Shown: positions 29,693 through 37,805 of the stretch, one piece after another
Layout: each line of letters starts with the position of its first letter
Position numbering within the stretch: position 1 is the stretch's first letter
DNA from: CAVRTM01 sp963724015
Lineage (GTDB): Bacteria; Actinomycetota; Actinomycetes; Actinomycetales; Dermatophilaceae
Direction: 5' to 3'
DNA: 64,000 nucleotides
NCBI GenBank assembly: GCA_963724015.1
Contig: CAVRTM010000012.1
Coordinates: forward strand, 310,001-374,000
Translations under genes and position numbers: made by a program
Notes under the pieces: model-generated
Databases searched by the model: none
What the model saw: only the letters and a program-made list of their open reading frames with translations
What the model was told of the DNA's origin: nothing

Positions 29693-29745
29693 GAATGGGC
29701 GCAGCCACGTCCGCGCGGCCGGTCGCACGGCCGCTCGGGTCGTCC

Positions 29746-30843
29746 TCAGCGGGGGAGCGCCAGCGGCCGGACGGTGTGGACGCCGGTCACGGACCCCCGC
29801 GTGCGCAGCGCCATGATGAACGCGAGGACCTTCGCGACGGCGTCGTACAGGTCGACGGGGATCTCCTGCCCGACGTCGCACGCGGCGTACAGCGTCCGGG
29901 CCAGGGGGACGTCGGCGACCATCGGGCGGCGGTGCTTCTCGGCCTCCTCACGGATGCGGGCCGCGATGACGCCGGCGCCCTTGGCCACCACGCGCGGTGC
30001 GCCGCTTCCGGACTCGTACTTCAGGGCGACGGCGACGTGGGTGGGGTTGACCAGCACGACATCCGCCGTGGCGACGTCGGCCATCATCCGGTTGCGGCTG
30101 ATCTCCCGCTGCCGTCCCCGGAGGGCACCCTTCTGGTGCGGGTCGCCCTCGGACTGCCGGTGCTCACGCTTGATCTCGTCCCGGCTCATCCGCATGCCCT
30201 TCTCCACCCGGCGCCGCTCCATCAGGTAGTCCAGGCCCGCGACGGCGAGCCCCACGAGGGCGGCCACGCGCACGAGCGTGACCGCGGCCTGGACGCCGGC
30301 GCCGACCGCCGCGGACAGCGACCAGGAGCCGCCGCCCATGATCCGCTCCCCCGCGCCGCGCAGGACCATCCACGCCACCACCCCGAGGACGGCGAACTTC
30401 AGCAGCGTCTTGGCCAGCCCCCACGCCGCGTGGCCGCTGACCATGCGCTTGATGCCCTTGCCGACGTTGAGGTGCTCGAACTTGGGCTTGAACCGCTTGG
30501 GCGAGATCTTCAGCCCGCCCTGGGCGGCACCCCCGGCGAGGGCGACCCCGGCCGCGGCCAGCAGCATCGGCGCCGCGGCACCGGCGGCACCGCCCGCGGC
30601 CAGTCCCAGCACCTCGACCGCGCTGCCGGCCTCGGGGCGCGCGATCACCTCGGGCACCCGGGTCATCAGCGTCTCGAACGTGCCGCGCAGCCGGTCGACC
30701 GTCATCGGCGCGAGGAAGCTGAACGACAGCACGGTCAGCCACGCGGTGACGTCGGCCGACCGCGGCACCTGCCCGTCCTTGACCGCCTGCTTCCGCCGCT
30801 GCGGCGTGGGCTTCTCGGTCTTCTGCGACTTGTCCTCGGCCAC
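29746..30843 (-). CDS. flhB: Flagellar export specificity switch FlhB
   Basis: A 365-residue protein. It opens with a basic KTEKPTPQRRKQAVKDGQV head, then four membrane helices, then the cytoplasmic autocleavage domain with NPTH (in VVLVNPTHVAVALKY). Self-cleavage between Asn and Pro switches export from rod-hook to filament substrates. The start is a GTG at 30843, one base past the stop of fliR. It ends 141 bases before flhA. Intact. Confidence 0.96.
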   Translation of the reverse strand: MAEDKSQKTEKPTPQRRKQAVKDGQVPRSADVTAWLTVLSFSFLAPMTVDRLRGTFETLMTRVPEVIARPEAGSAVEVLGLAAGGAAGAAAPMLLAAAGVALAGGAAQGGLKISPKRFKPKFEHLNVGKGIKRMVSGHAAWGLAKTLLKFAVLGVVAWMVLRGAGERIMGGGSWSLSAAVGAGVQAAVTLVRVAALVGLAVAGLDYLMERRRVEKGMRMSRDEIKREHRQSEGDPHQKGALRGRQREISRNRMMADVATADVVLVNPTHVAVALKYESGSGAPRVVAKGAGVIAARIREEAEKHRRPMVADVPLARTLYAACDVGQEIPVDLYDAVAKVLAFIMALRTRGSVTGVHTVRPLALPR

Positions 30844-30846
30844 GGC

Positions 30847-31618
30847 TCACACCCCCAGACCGGTGCCGGCCGCGCCGAAGCCCTCGACGATGCGGTCCAG
30901 GATGGTGCTGACCGCACCGGGCAGCAGGCCGACCGCGACGGCGGCGAGGCTGAGCGTGAGCAGGATCTTGACCGGGAAGCTCATCGCGAACACGTTGAGC
31001 GACGGGACGGCCCGGCTGACCAGGCCCAGGGCGAGCTCGGCCAGGAACAGCACCACGACCACCGGCGCGGCGATCTGCAGCGCCGAGGTGAAGAACGTGC
31101 CGACGTGGGCGAGGACGGTCTGGGTGAGGGTGCCGATGCTGGTGGGGTGCAGCGGGAACACCTCGTACGACGCCATGAAGCCGCGCAGCAGGAAGAGGTG
31201 CCCGTTCGTGGCGAACAGCAGGGTCACCGCGATCAGCTGGTGGATGCGGCCGAACATGCTGCTGCTGACGTTGGACAGCGGGTCGTACAGCGTGGCGAGG
31301 GTGAAGCCGCTCGCCAGGTCGATCAGCTCACCGGCCGCCTGGACCGCCGAGAACAGCAGCTGCGCCAGGAAGCCCAGGGTCAGTCCGACGACGACCTGGA
31401 ACAGCGCGGCCAGGACCACCGGGAACACCTCCGGCGCCGGTGCCTGGGCGCTCAGGCGCGGTCCGATCGGCAAGCGCGACCGCCACGGCGATCGCCACCT
31501 TGACCAGGCTGGGGATCGCGCGGGAGTTGAACGGTGGCGCGACGGCGAGCCACGCCGAGACCCGGATGGCCACGAGCAGCACGGCGAGCACCTGTTCGAT
31601 CGGCACCTGGAACGACAT
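30847..31618 (-). CDS. fliR: Flagellar export protein FliR (one inserted base)
   Basis: A 256-residue membrane protein after correction. The first frame gives MSFQVPIEQVLAVLLVAIR and PPFNSRAIPSLVKVAIAVAVAL. The second gives PIGPRLS to the end with PVVVVLFLAELALGLVSRAVPSLN, a FliR mark. The break is near 31472, where CTTG stands for CTG on the coding strand. FliR is part of the FliPQR export pore core. It sits in the usual fliO-P-Q-R-flhB order. Confidence 0.92.
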
Positions 31619-31632
31619 CGGGGCGCCCGGGG

Positions 31633-31905
31633 TCAGTCGGCCAGCAGCGCGGGCAGCGAGGCGAAGAGGTCGTGCGTGAAGTCCACGGCCTGGCCCAGCA
31701 TCCAGTTGCCGGTGAGCAGGATGACCAGGCCGACACCGATCAGCTTGGGCACGAAGGAGAGCGTGACCTCCTGGATCTGGGTCACCGACTGCAGCAGCGA
31801 GACGGCGAAGCCGATCGCGAGGCTGACCACCAGGATCGGCCCGGCCAGCTTGGCGGCCAGGATCATCGTCTGCACGGCGATGTGGATGACGGCGTTGTCG
31901 GTCAC
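31633..31905 (-). CDS. fliQ: Flagellar export protein FliQ
   Basis: A 90-residue protein with two membrane helices. PILVVSLAIGFAVSLLQSVTQIQEVTLSFVPK is the FliQ signature region. Length is exactly typical. Start is the GTG at 31905. Four copies join FliP and FliR in the export gate. Confidence 0.95.
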   Translation of the reverse strand: MTDNAVIHIAVQTMILAAKLAGPILVVSLAIGFAVSLLQSVTQIQEVTLSFVPKLIGVGLVILLTGNWMLGQAVDFTHDLFASLPALLAD

Positions 31906-31930
31906 GGGTGCCCCCCGGTCGTCCGGCCCA

Positions 31931-32848
31931 TCAGTGGTAGCTCGCGACGAGCGCTTTGGCGATGAGGTCCCAGCCGTCGACCATCACGAACAGCAGCAGC
32001 TTGAACGGCAGCGAGATCAGCACCGGCGGAAGCATCATCATGCCCATCGACATCAGGGAGGAGCTGACCACGAGGTCGATCACCAGGAACGGGATGAAGA
32101 CGACGAAGCCGATGATGAAGGCCGACTTCAGCTCCGAGAGCACGAAGGCGGGGATCAGCGTGGTCAGCGGCACGTCCTCCGGCTTGGCCGGGCGGTCCAC
32201 CTTGCTCAGCTGGATCATCGTCGTCAGCTCGGCCTTGCGGGTCTCCTTGAGCATGAACGTGCGCAGCGGCTTCACGCCGGTGTCGTAGGCCTGGGACTGG
32301 CTGATCTTGCCCTTGAGGTAGGGCTGCAGCGCCTGGTCGTTCATCTGCGACAGCACCGGCGCCATGATGAACAGGCTGAGGAAGAGCGCCAGTCCCGCGA
32401 GCACCTGGTTCGGCGGGATCGTGGGCGTTCCCAGGGCGTTGCGGGTCAGCGACAGCACGACGATCACCTTGGTGAACGCGGTGCACAGCACCAGCAGGGC
32501 CGGAGCGATCGACAGCACGGTCAGCAGCAGGATGATGCTGACCGTCTGGCTCGGCTTGCCCACGCCGGGGTCGAGGTCGACCGAGACGCTGCCCGGGCTC
32601 TTGACCGCACCGGAGGTGCCGGGGGCCGGACTCGAGGTGGAGCTCGGGCGCGGTGCGGGTGTCGGGGTGGGCGCGGCGGGTGCAGCGGGTGCAGCCGGTG
32701 CCATGGCCGCCGGAACGACGGATGAGGCCGACGCCGGCGCCGCCTGGGCGACCGGTCCACCGCCGACCAGGAGGGCGAACAGCGGGGCGAGCAGCAGGGC
32801 GGGTACGACGCGGCGCAAGAGGTCAGCCACGACGGGTCGTCCACTCAC
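31931..32848 (-). CDS. fliP: Flagellar export protein FliP
   Basis: A 305-residue protein. A signal peptide (about residues 1-36) and an Ala/Pro/Ser-rich linker of about 55 residues, longer than in most FliP, precede the core from residue 100. The core carries FTKVIVVLSLTRNALGTPTIPPNQVL and FLVIDLVVSSSLMSMGMMMLPP, both FliP signatures. Start is a GTG at 32848, inside the end of fliO (26-base overlap). It forms the pore of the export gate. Confidence 0.95.
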   Translation of the reverse strand: MSGRPVVADLLRRVVPALLLAPLFALLVGGGPVAQAAPASASSVVPAAMAPAAPAAPAAPTPTPAPRPSSTSSPAPGTSGAVKSPGSVSVDLDPGVGKPSQTVSIILLLTVLSIAPALLVLCTAFTKVIVVLSLTRNALGTPTIPPNQVLAGLALFLSLFIMAPVLSQMNDQALQPYLKGKISQSQAYDTGVKPLRTFMLKETRKAELTTMIQLSKVDRPAKPEDVPLTTLIPAFVLSELKSAFIIGFVVFIPFLVIDLVVSSSLMSMGMMMLPPVLISLPFKLLLFVMVDGWDLIAKALVASYH

Positions 32849-33284
32849 GCAGCGCCTCGACGAACGAGCCCGCGGTCGGGCGGACCGGCGGGCCGGCCGC
32901 CAGGTCCTGCGGGATACCGGCCAGCAGGTCCTGCGGGGTGCCGGTCGTGATGCGCTGCGGGCTGTCCTGCGGGTCGTCCGGCGACAGCTCTTCCGCCTGC
33001 TCCTCCAGCTCGCGCAGGACGGTCACCGAGGTCTCGGTCACGCCGACGAGCAGCATCCGGCCGCCGGCGCGGACGACGGCCAGGCTTGCACCGCGGCTGA
33101 GGCCGTGACGCGACAGCACCTCGACGCCGGCGAGGGGCCTGCGCCGACCGGGAAGGCCGACGGGCCGCCCGCCGCCGAGCTGGCGGCGGTTCAGGTAGCG
33201 CGCCAGGACGACCAGCAGGACCAGGACGACGGCCAGCGACAGGACCAGACGCACCAGCGTGCCGACGATCGAACCGTCAACCAT
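32823..33284 (-). CDS. fliO: Flagellar biosynthetic protein FliO
   Basis: A 153-residue protein with one membrane helix near the N-terminus (residues about 8-28). A small beta domain (LAVVRAGGRMLLVGVTETSVTVL) matches FliO, and a low-complexity tail follows. FliO is an assembly factor for FliP. Position directly before fliP supports the call in spite of weak general conservation. Confidence 0.85.
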   Translation of the reverse strand: MVDGSIVGTLVRLVLSLAVVLVLLVVLARYLNRRQLGGGRPVGLPGRRRPLAGVEVLSRHGLSRGASLAVVRAGGRMLLVGVTETSVTVLRELEEQAEELSPDDPQDSPQRITTGTPQDLLAGIPQDLAAGPPVRPTAGSFVEALREWTTRRG

Positions 33285-33323
33285 GCCCGGCCGTTCGGCG
33301 CACCGGGCGGACGGGAGCCGGGG

Positions 33324-34130
33324 TCATGCCCCGATCCGGTTGTCCTGGTCAGGCGAGAGGATCTCCGAGATCCGCACCGCGAACTCCTCGTCGATGACGA
33401 CGACCTCACCGCGGGCCATGAGCGTGCCGTTGACCAGCAGGTCGACCGGCGCGCCGGCCGCCTTGTCGAGCTCGACGATCATGCCGGGGGTCAGGGCGAG
33501 CAGCTCGCGCACGGTCATCCGGGTGCGGCCCAGCTCGACGCTGACGCCCATCGTGACGTCGCGCAGCAGGTTCATCCGGCGGGCGTCGACCCGGGCCGGC
33601 TCGGCGGAGGCCAGCGGCGCGAAGACCGGGGCCGTGGCTGACGCCCGGGCCGACTCCGGGGCAGCCGGCGCCGCGCCGGCCCCGCCCGCACCCGACGAAC
33701 CGGCCACCGCGCCGGCAGTGAAGACGATCGCGGCCACGATGCGGTCGTCGGCGAAGATGCCGACCGCCACCGTGGTCTCGTCCAGCATCGGCGTGTCCCC
33801 ACTGCCGAGCTCCCGGACGTCCTCCGGGCGCACGTCCCCGACCTGCATCTTGAGCGTCGCCACGACGTCGGCCAGGGCCGGCTGCAGCCCGCCGTCCGCA
33901 CCCGCGGCGGCCAGCGCGGCCGCCGCCTCCTCGCCGGTGAAGAGGTAGAGCTGCCCCGGCGCCGCGCCGGCCAGGCGCGCGCCGAGCCCGCTGGGTGACG
34001 CCAGCAGGCCCAGCTGCGAGGGGGCCACCGCCCGCGGGTCCAGCCGGCCGAGGCCGGTCAGCCGGTCGGCGACGGCGCCACCGGCGGCGAGGAGGATGTC
34101 GAGGTCGACCAGGGAGGCCTGCAGGGTCAT
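33324..34130 (-). CDS. fliN: Flagellar motor switch protein FliN with extra N-terminal region
   Basis: A 268-residue protein. The last 80 residues are a SpoA domain typical of FliN (NLLRDVTMGVSVELGRTRMTVRELLALTPGMIVELDK to FAVRISEILSP). The first 170 residues, with GDTPMLDETTVAVGIFADDRIVAA, resemble the extended FliN/FliY proteins of Gram-positive bacteria, but I see no clear CheC phosphatase motif. It forms the C-ring with FliM and FliG. AAGGA precedes the ATG at 34130. Confidence 0.92.
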   Translation of the reverse strand: MTLQASLVDLDILLAAGGAVADRLTGLGRLDPRAVAPSQLGLLASPSGLGARLAGAAPGQLYLFTGEEAAAALAAAGADGGLQPALADVVATLKMQVGDVRPEDVRELGSGDTPMLDETTVAVGIFADDRIVAAIVFTAGAVAGSSGAGGAGAAPAAPESARASATAPVFAPLASAEPARVDARRMNLLRDVTMGVSVELGRTRMTVRELLALTPGMIVELDKAAGAPVDLLVNGTLMARGEVVVIDEEFAVRISEILSPDQDNRIGA

Positions 34131-34162
34131 GGGAGGTCCTTCGCGGGGGAACGGAAGCGGGG

Positions 34163-35032
34163 TTAGACGGAGACGACCTGGCAGGCCAGGCGGGGGCCGT
34201 GGCTTCCGGGTACTGCGGAGGCGACCTGGACCCCGTCGGCGACCACCGCGAGCGGCTGGGCGACAGGGTGGCGCAACGGCAGCACGTCGCCCACGGCGAG
34301 GGCGAGCAGTTCGGAGGAGGTGACGCTCACCTCGCGGAACGCGACGCTGACCTCCACCGGCACGGCGTACATCTGTTGCTCCACGGCCACGGCCGTGCGG
34401 GAGTCCGCGGTGAGGCGGTACGGCGCCTGCGTGTCGGTGAGCGCGTCCAGCGCCGGCTGCAGCGTGGCGAACGGCAGGCAGAGGGTGCAGGTGGCCACCT
34501 GCTCGCCGACACGGATGGCGAAGTCGCTGACGATGACCGGCTCGGAGGGTGCGGCCATCTGGAGGAACTGCGGGTCGAACTCGACGCTGCCGACCAACGG
34601 GTGCACGGCAGCGAGGGAGTCGAACGCGTAGGTCAGCTCGTGGGCGACCCGCTGCAGCAGCGAGCGCATGATGCCGGTCTCGATCTCGCTGAGCGCCCGG
34701 TTCGGCTGGGCGAGCCCGCCGGGCCCGCCGAGCAGGCGGTCGATGATCGACATGACCACGCCCATGGGCAGCTGGAAGACGCCGGCGCCGGGCAGCGGGT
34801 CGAGGGAGAGGACGGACAGCAGCGAGGGGTTCGGCAGCCGCCGGGTGTACTCCTCGCAGGTGTACTGGGTCACCGAGCTGAGCGTGACCTGGCAGCTGGC
34901 GTGCAGGGTCGACGTCAGCACCAGCGCGCACTGGCGCGCGAACGTCTCGTTCACGATCTGCAGCGCCCGCACGTGCTCACGGCTGAACCGGCTGGGTCGC
35001 CGGAAGTCGTACGGGGCGGGATCGGCGGTCAC
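34163..35032 (-). CDS. fliM: Flagellar motor switch protein FliM
   Basis: A 289-residue protein. The middle domain is seen from HVRALQIVNETFARQCALVL through MGVVMSIIDRLLGG, with the C-terminal SpoA domain at residues about 215-289. The N-terminus begins TADPAPYDFRRPSRFSREH. The usual CheY-binding LSQxEIDALL peptide is missing, so coupling to CheY may differ. The GTG at 35032 lies only eight bases after a FliA-type -10 element, so this mRNA probably has no leader. Confidence 0.94.
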   Translation of the reverse strand: MTADPAPYDFRRPSRFSREHVRALQIVNETFARQCALVLTSTLHASCQVTLSSVTQYTCEEYTRRLPNPSLLSVLSLDPLPGAGVFQLPMGVVMSIIDRLLGGPGGLAQPNRALSEIETGIMRSLLQRVAHELTYAFDSLAAVHPLVGSVEFDPQFLQMAAPSEPVIVSDFAIRVGEQVATCTLCLPFATLQPALDALTDTQAPYRLTADSRTAVAVEQQMYAVPVEVSVAFREVSVTSSELLALAVGDVLPLRHPVAQPLAVVADGVQVASAVPGSHGPRLACQVVSV

Positions 35033-35040
35033 AATGTGGC

Positions 35041-35068
35041 ATATCGGCCGCCGGGAGGGCGACCTGAG
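35041..35068 (-). promoter_or_regulatory. FliA-type promoter before fliM (leaderless)
   Basis: Minus strand CTCA (35068-35065), 16 bases, GCCGATAT (35048-35041). The -10 element ends nine bases before the first base of the fliM GTG, so transcription should start at or next to the start codon. Confidence 0.78.
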
Positions 35069-35079
35069 GCGTGGGTGCG

Positions 35080-35583
35080 CTACTGCATCAGGAACTCCGA
35101 GAAGTACACCCGCAGGACGTCCCCGTCGTACCGCTTGCGCACCTCCGCCGACAGCGCCTTCTGGGCACTGGCGCGGCCGCCGGTGGCTAGCAGCTGGGCG
35201 TAGGTCCGGCGCCCCAGCACGTCGATCGCGGCGTCGAGCGCCTTGGCTCCATCGACGGTCGGCGCGACCGCCGCACCCTCCCCGACCGCTCCGGCCTCCA
35301 GCCCCGCCGCCTTGCTGAGCTGCAGCGCGAGGGTGAGCTTGAGGTAGCGCCCGTCGGCCAGGTTGAGGGTGACCGGCGAGAGCGTCTCCACCTTGCCGGC
35401 AACGGTCTTGGGGTCGGGCGCGGCCGCGGCGGACCCCCCGAGCAGGCCCTTGGCGAAGAACCCGCCGGCGCCGAGCAGCAGGACGACCAGGCCGATGACG
35501 AGGAACAGCTTCTTGCGCGACCTCGGCGGCGCCGCGACGTCGGCGGCCGGCACCTCGGTGACGGTCACGGTGGCGGTGGGCAT
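35080..35583 (-). CDS. fliL: Flagellar basal-body-associated protein FliL
   Basis: A 167-residue single-span protein. A basic stretch RSRKK leads a helix (residues about 26-46), then a periplasmic-type domain with VTLNLADGRYLKLTLALQLSK and a FSEFLMQ C-terminus, both FliL marks. It surrounds the stator in other systems. The ATG at 35583 is one base past the motB stop. Confidence 0.93.
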   Translation of the reverse strand: MPTATVTVTEVPAADVAAPPRSRKKLFLVIGLVVLLLGAGGFFAKGLLGGSAAAAPDPKTVAGKVETLSPVTLNLADGRYLKLTLALQLSKAAGLEAGAVGEGAAVAPTVDGAKALDAAIDVLGRRTYAQLLATGGRASAQKALSAEVRKRYDGDVLRVYFSEFLMQ

Positions 35584-35584
35584 G

Positions 35585-36523
35585 TCAGGCTCCTGGAGCG
35601 GTCGGTGCGGCGGCTACGGCGGGGGCTGCGGGTACGGCGGGTACGCCGGGGACAGCGGGTACCGCCGGCACCGCCGGACGGGCGGAGGACGGGCTCGCCG
35701 TCGACGCGGACGCGGCCGCGGCGTCGGACAGGATGACGATGGCGACGCGCCGGTTACGGGCCCGGCTGGTGGCGCTGGAGTCCGGCGTGAGCGGACGCTG
35801 GTCGGCGTACCCGGCGGCGGCGACCTTGCGCGCGGCGAGCCCGCGGGTCAGCAGGTGCCGCAGGACGGTCGTCGCGCGTTGCGTGGACAGCTCCCAGTTG
35901 GAGGCGAAGCGGGCGTCGCTGATCGGCAGGTTGTCGGTGTGCCCCTCGATCACCATCTCGTTGGGCAGGTTCTTCAGCGCCGGGGCGATCGCGTCCAGGA
36001 CCTTGACGCCCTGGGGGCGCAGCGTCGCCTCGCCCAGGTCGAACAGCACCCGGTCGGTGACGATGTTGACCACCAGCCCGCGCTGCTCCTTGGTCTGGAA
36101 CTGGACGGCGTCCGCCAGGCCCTGCTTCGTCAACGCGGCCAGGATCCGCTTGCGGACCGCCTCCATCGAGGCCTGCTGACGGCGCGCCGCCGCCTGCGCC
36201 TGCGCCTGCTGGGCCTGCACCGCCGCGTCGCGCTGGCTCTGGATGGACTGCGAGGTCGCGACGGCGTCGTCCGGGACGGGAGCCTGCGCGGCGCTGCCCT
36301 CCAGCAGGCCGTTGCTGCCCTGGAGCACGGTGGGCTGGCCGAAGGAGTTGGCGAGGCCGTCGTGCAGCTTGTCGAACTTCTTCTGGTCGACCTGCCCGAT
36401 CGCGAACAGGACGATGAACAGCACCATGAGCAAGGTGATCATGTCGGCGTAGGTGAGCAACCAGCGCTCGGAGTTCTCCGGCTCCTCCTCGGCGTGGGCG
36501 CCCTTGCTGCGACGGCCGGCCAT
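35585..36523 (-). CDS. motB: Flagellar stator protein MotB
   Basis: A 312-residue protein. A single helix carries the ion-binding aspartate in TYADMITLLMVLFIVLFAIG. A linker leads to an OmpA-like peptidoglycan-binding domain (NEMVIEGHTDNLPISDARFASNWELSTQRA and RNRRVAIVI). The last 30 residues are an unusual Ala/Pro/Val repeat. Its ATG overlaps the motA stop as ATGA. It anchors the stator to the wall. Confidence 0.95.
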   Translation of the reverse strand: MAGRRSKGAHAEEEPENSERWLLTYADMITLLMVLFIVLFAIGQVDQKKFDKLHDGLANSFGQPTVLQGSNGLLEGSAAQAPVPDDAVATSQSIQSQRDAAVQAQQAQAQAAARRQQASMEAVRKRILAALTKQGLADAVQFQTKEQRGLVVNIVTDRVLFDLGEATLRPQGVKVLDAIAPALKNLPNEMVIEGHTDNLPISDARFASNWELSTQRATTVLRHLLTRGLAARKVAAAGYADQRPLTPDSSATSRARNRRVAIVILSDAAAASASTASPSSARPAVPAVPAVPGVPAVPAAPAVAAAPTAPGA

Positions 36524-37308
36524 CAGGCTGCCTCGGCAGCGACGCCTGCCTCGCCCTTCCCGCCGACGGCCGGCAGGCTCGAGCGCAGCTTCTGCTCCAC
36601 CAGCCGCGGGTTGGTGCCGGACTGCACGGCGAGGACACCCTCGACCACGAGCTCCATCTGGGCGACCTCGAACTCGCTCATCCGCTTGAGCTTGTTGGAC
36701 AGCGGCAGCCACAGCGCGTTGGCGCTGAGCACGCCCCACAGCGTCGCGACGAACGCGCCGGCGATGAGGTGCCCGAGCTGCTCGGGGCTGCTGAGGTTGC
36801 CGAGGACGTGGATGAGGCCGATGACCGTGCCGATGATCCCGAGGGTCGGGGCATAACCGCCCATGTCCCCGAAGAACTTGACGCCGATCTTGTCGTCGGC
36901 ACGCTTGGCGGCGATGCGTGCCTCGAGGATCTCCTCGATCTGCTCCGGGTCGGTGCCATCGACCGTCAGCTCGATCCCCTGGCGCAGCAACGGGTCGTCG
37001 ACGTCCTTGATCATCTCCTCCAGGGCGAGCAGCCCCTGGCGGCGGGCCCGGTCAGCCATGGCGACGATGGTCTCGACGGTCTTCTGGCCGTCGAGCGGCT
37101 TGCCGACCAGGGCCTTCTTGGCATGGCGGGCCACCGTCGGGAGGTCCCGCACCAGGCCGCCGGCCATGGCCGCACCGAACGTGCCGACGAAGACGAGGAA
37201 CAGGGCGGGCAGGAGCAGGATGGCCATCGGGCTGCTGCCCTCGAGCACCATCGAGACGATGACCGCGACGAAGATCCCGCCGATGCCGGCCATCGTGCCG
37301 AACTCCAT
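36523..37308 (-). CDS. motA: Flagellar stator protein MotA
   Basis: A 261-residue protein with four helices. It includes MGGYAPTLGIIGTVIGLIHVL, with the conserved proline and glycines of the third helix, and FVATLWGVLSANALWLPLSNKLKR before the C-terminal tail. The cytoplasmic loop has charged residues for FliG contact. It lies directly between flbD and motB. Intact. Whether the stator uses H+ or Na+ cannot be told. Confidence 0.95.
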   Translation of the reverse strand: MEFGTMAGIGGIFVAVIVSMVLEGSSPMAILLLPALFLVFVGTFGAAMAGGLVRDLPTVARHAKKALVGKPLDGQKTVETIVAMADRARRQGLLALEEMIKDVDDPLLRQGIELTVDGTDPEQIEEILEARIAAKRADDKIGVKFFGDMGGYAPTLGIIGTVIGLIHVLGNLSSPEQLGHLIAGAFVATLWGVLSANALWLPLSNKLKRMSEFEVAQMELVVEGVLAVQSGTNPRLVEQKLRSSLPAVGGKGEAGVAAEAA

Positions 37309-37309
37309 G

Positions 37310-37561
37310 TCAGCCCTCGCCGTCGGAGACAGAGCGCAGGTATGCCGGGCGCGGCCGCTCCACCACCGGCACGGCGGCGACCTTGAGCACCTCGGCGCGA
37401 TGGGCGGTCACCGACTCGATGATCTGCGCGAGCGGTTCGACGACCACGTACTTCGTGCCGCCGACCAGGGAGATCACCGTGTCGGGGTTGGCCTCGACCC
37501 GCTCGATGAGGTCGGGGTTGAGTGCGAAAACGCTGCCGTTGTGGCGCGTGACCATGATCAT
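37310..37561 (-). CDS. flbD: Flagellar FlbD family protein
   Basis: An 83-residue protein matching the FlbD domain: MIMVTRHNGSVFALNPDLIERVEANPDTVISL then KYVVVEPLAQIIESV. FlbD-type small proteins accompany motA in Gram-positive flagellar operons; the function is not clear and it is not the Caulobacter regulator of that name. I chose the ATG at 37561; the ATG at 37555 is an alternative. It is the first gene of the motAB-fliL unit, with a FliA promoter about 60 bases upstream. Confidence 0.85.
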   Translation of the reverse strand: MIMVTRHNGSVFALNPDLIERVEANPDTVISLVGGTKYVVVEPLAQIIESVTAHRAEVLKVAAVPVVERPRPAYLRSVSDGEG

Positions 37562-37623
37562 GGCGATGTCCGTCCGTGGCTGTTCGTCAAGAGCGGCGTC
37601 AATCCGTGACTTCCGCAGCCTCC

Positions 37624-37651
37624 CTATCGGCCGGCCCGGCCGGATGCTGAG
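37624..37651 (-). promoter_or_regulatory. FliA-type promoter before flbD-motAB-fliL
   Basis: Minus strand CTCA (37651-37648), 16 bases, GCCGATAG (37631-37624), about 62 bases before the flbD start. Confidence 0.75.
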
Positions 37652-37805
37652 GGTTGACGGGCTCACTGGGGCAAGACACACAAGCGCCGCGTCGCGTCGG
37701 CGTACTGCGGCGTGCTGTCAGGGCCGAGGATCACGCCCTGAGGATGAGTCGGAGGTGGGGTCACCGCCTTACCGTGCTGGAGGGCTCAACACGGAGGTGG
37801 TGACC

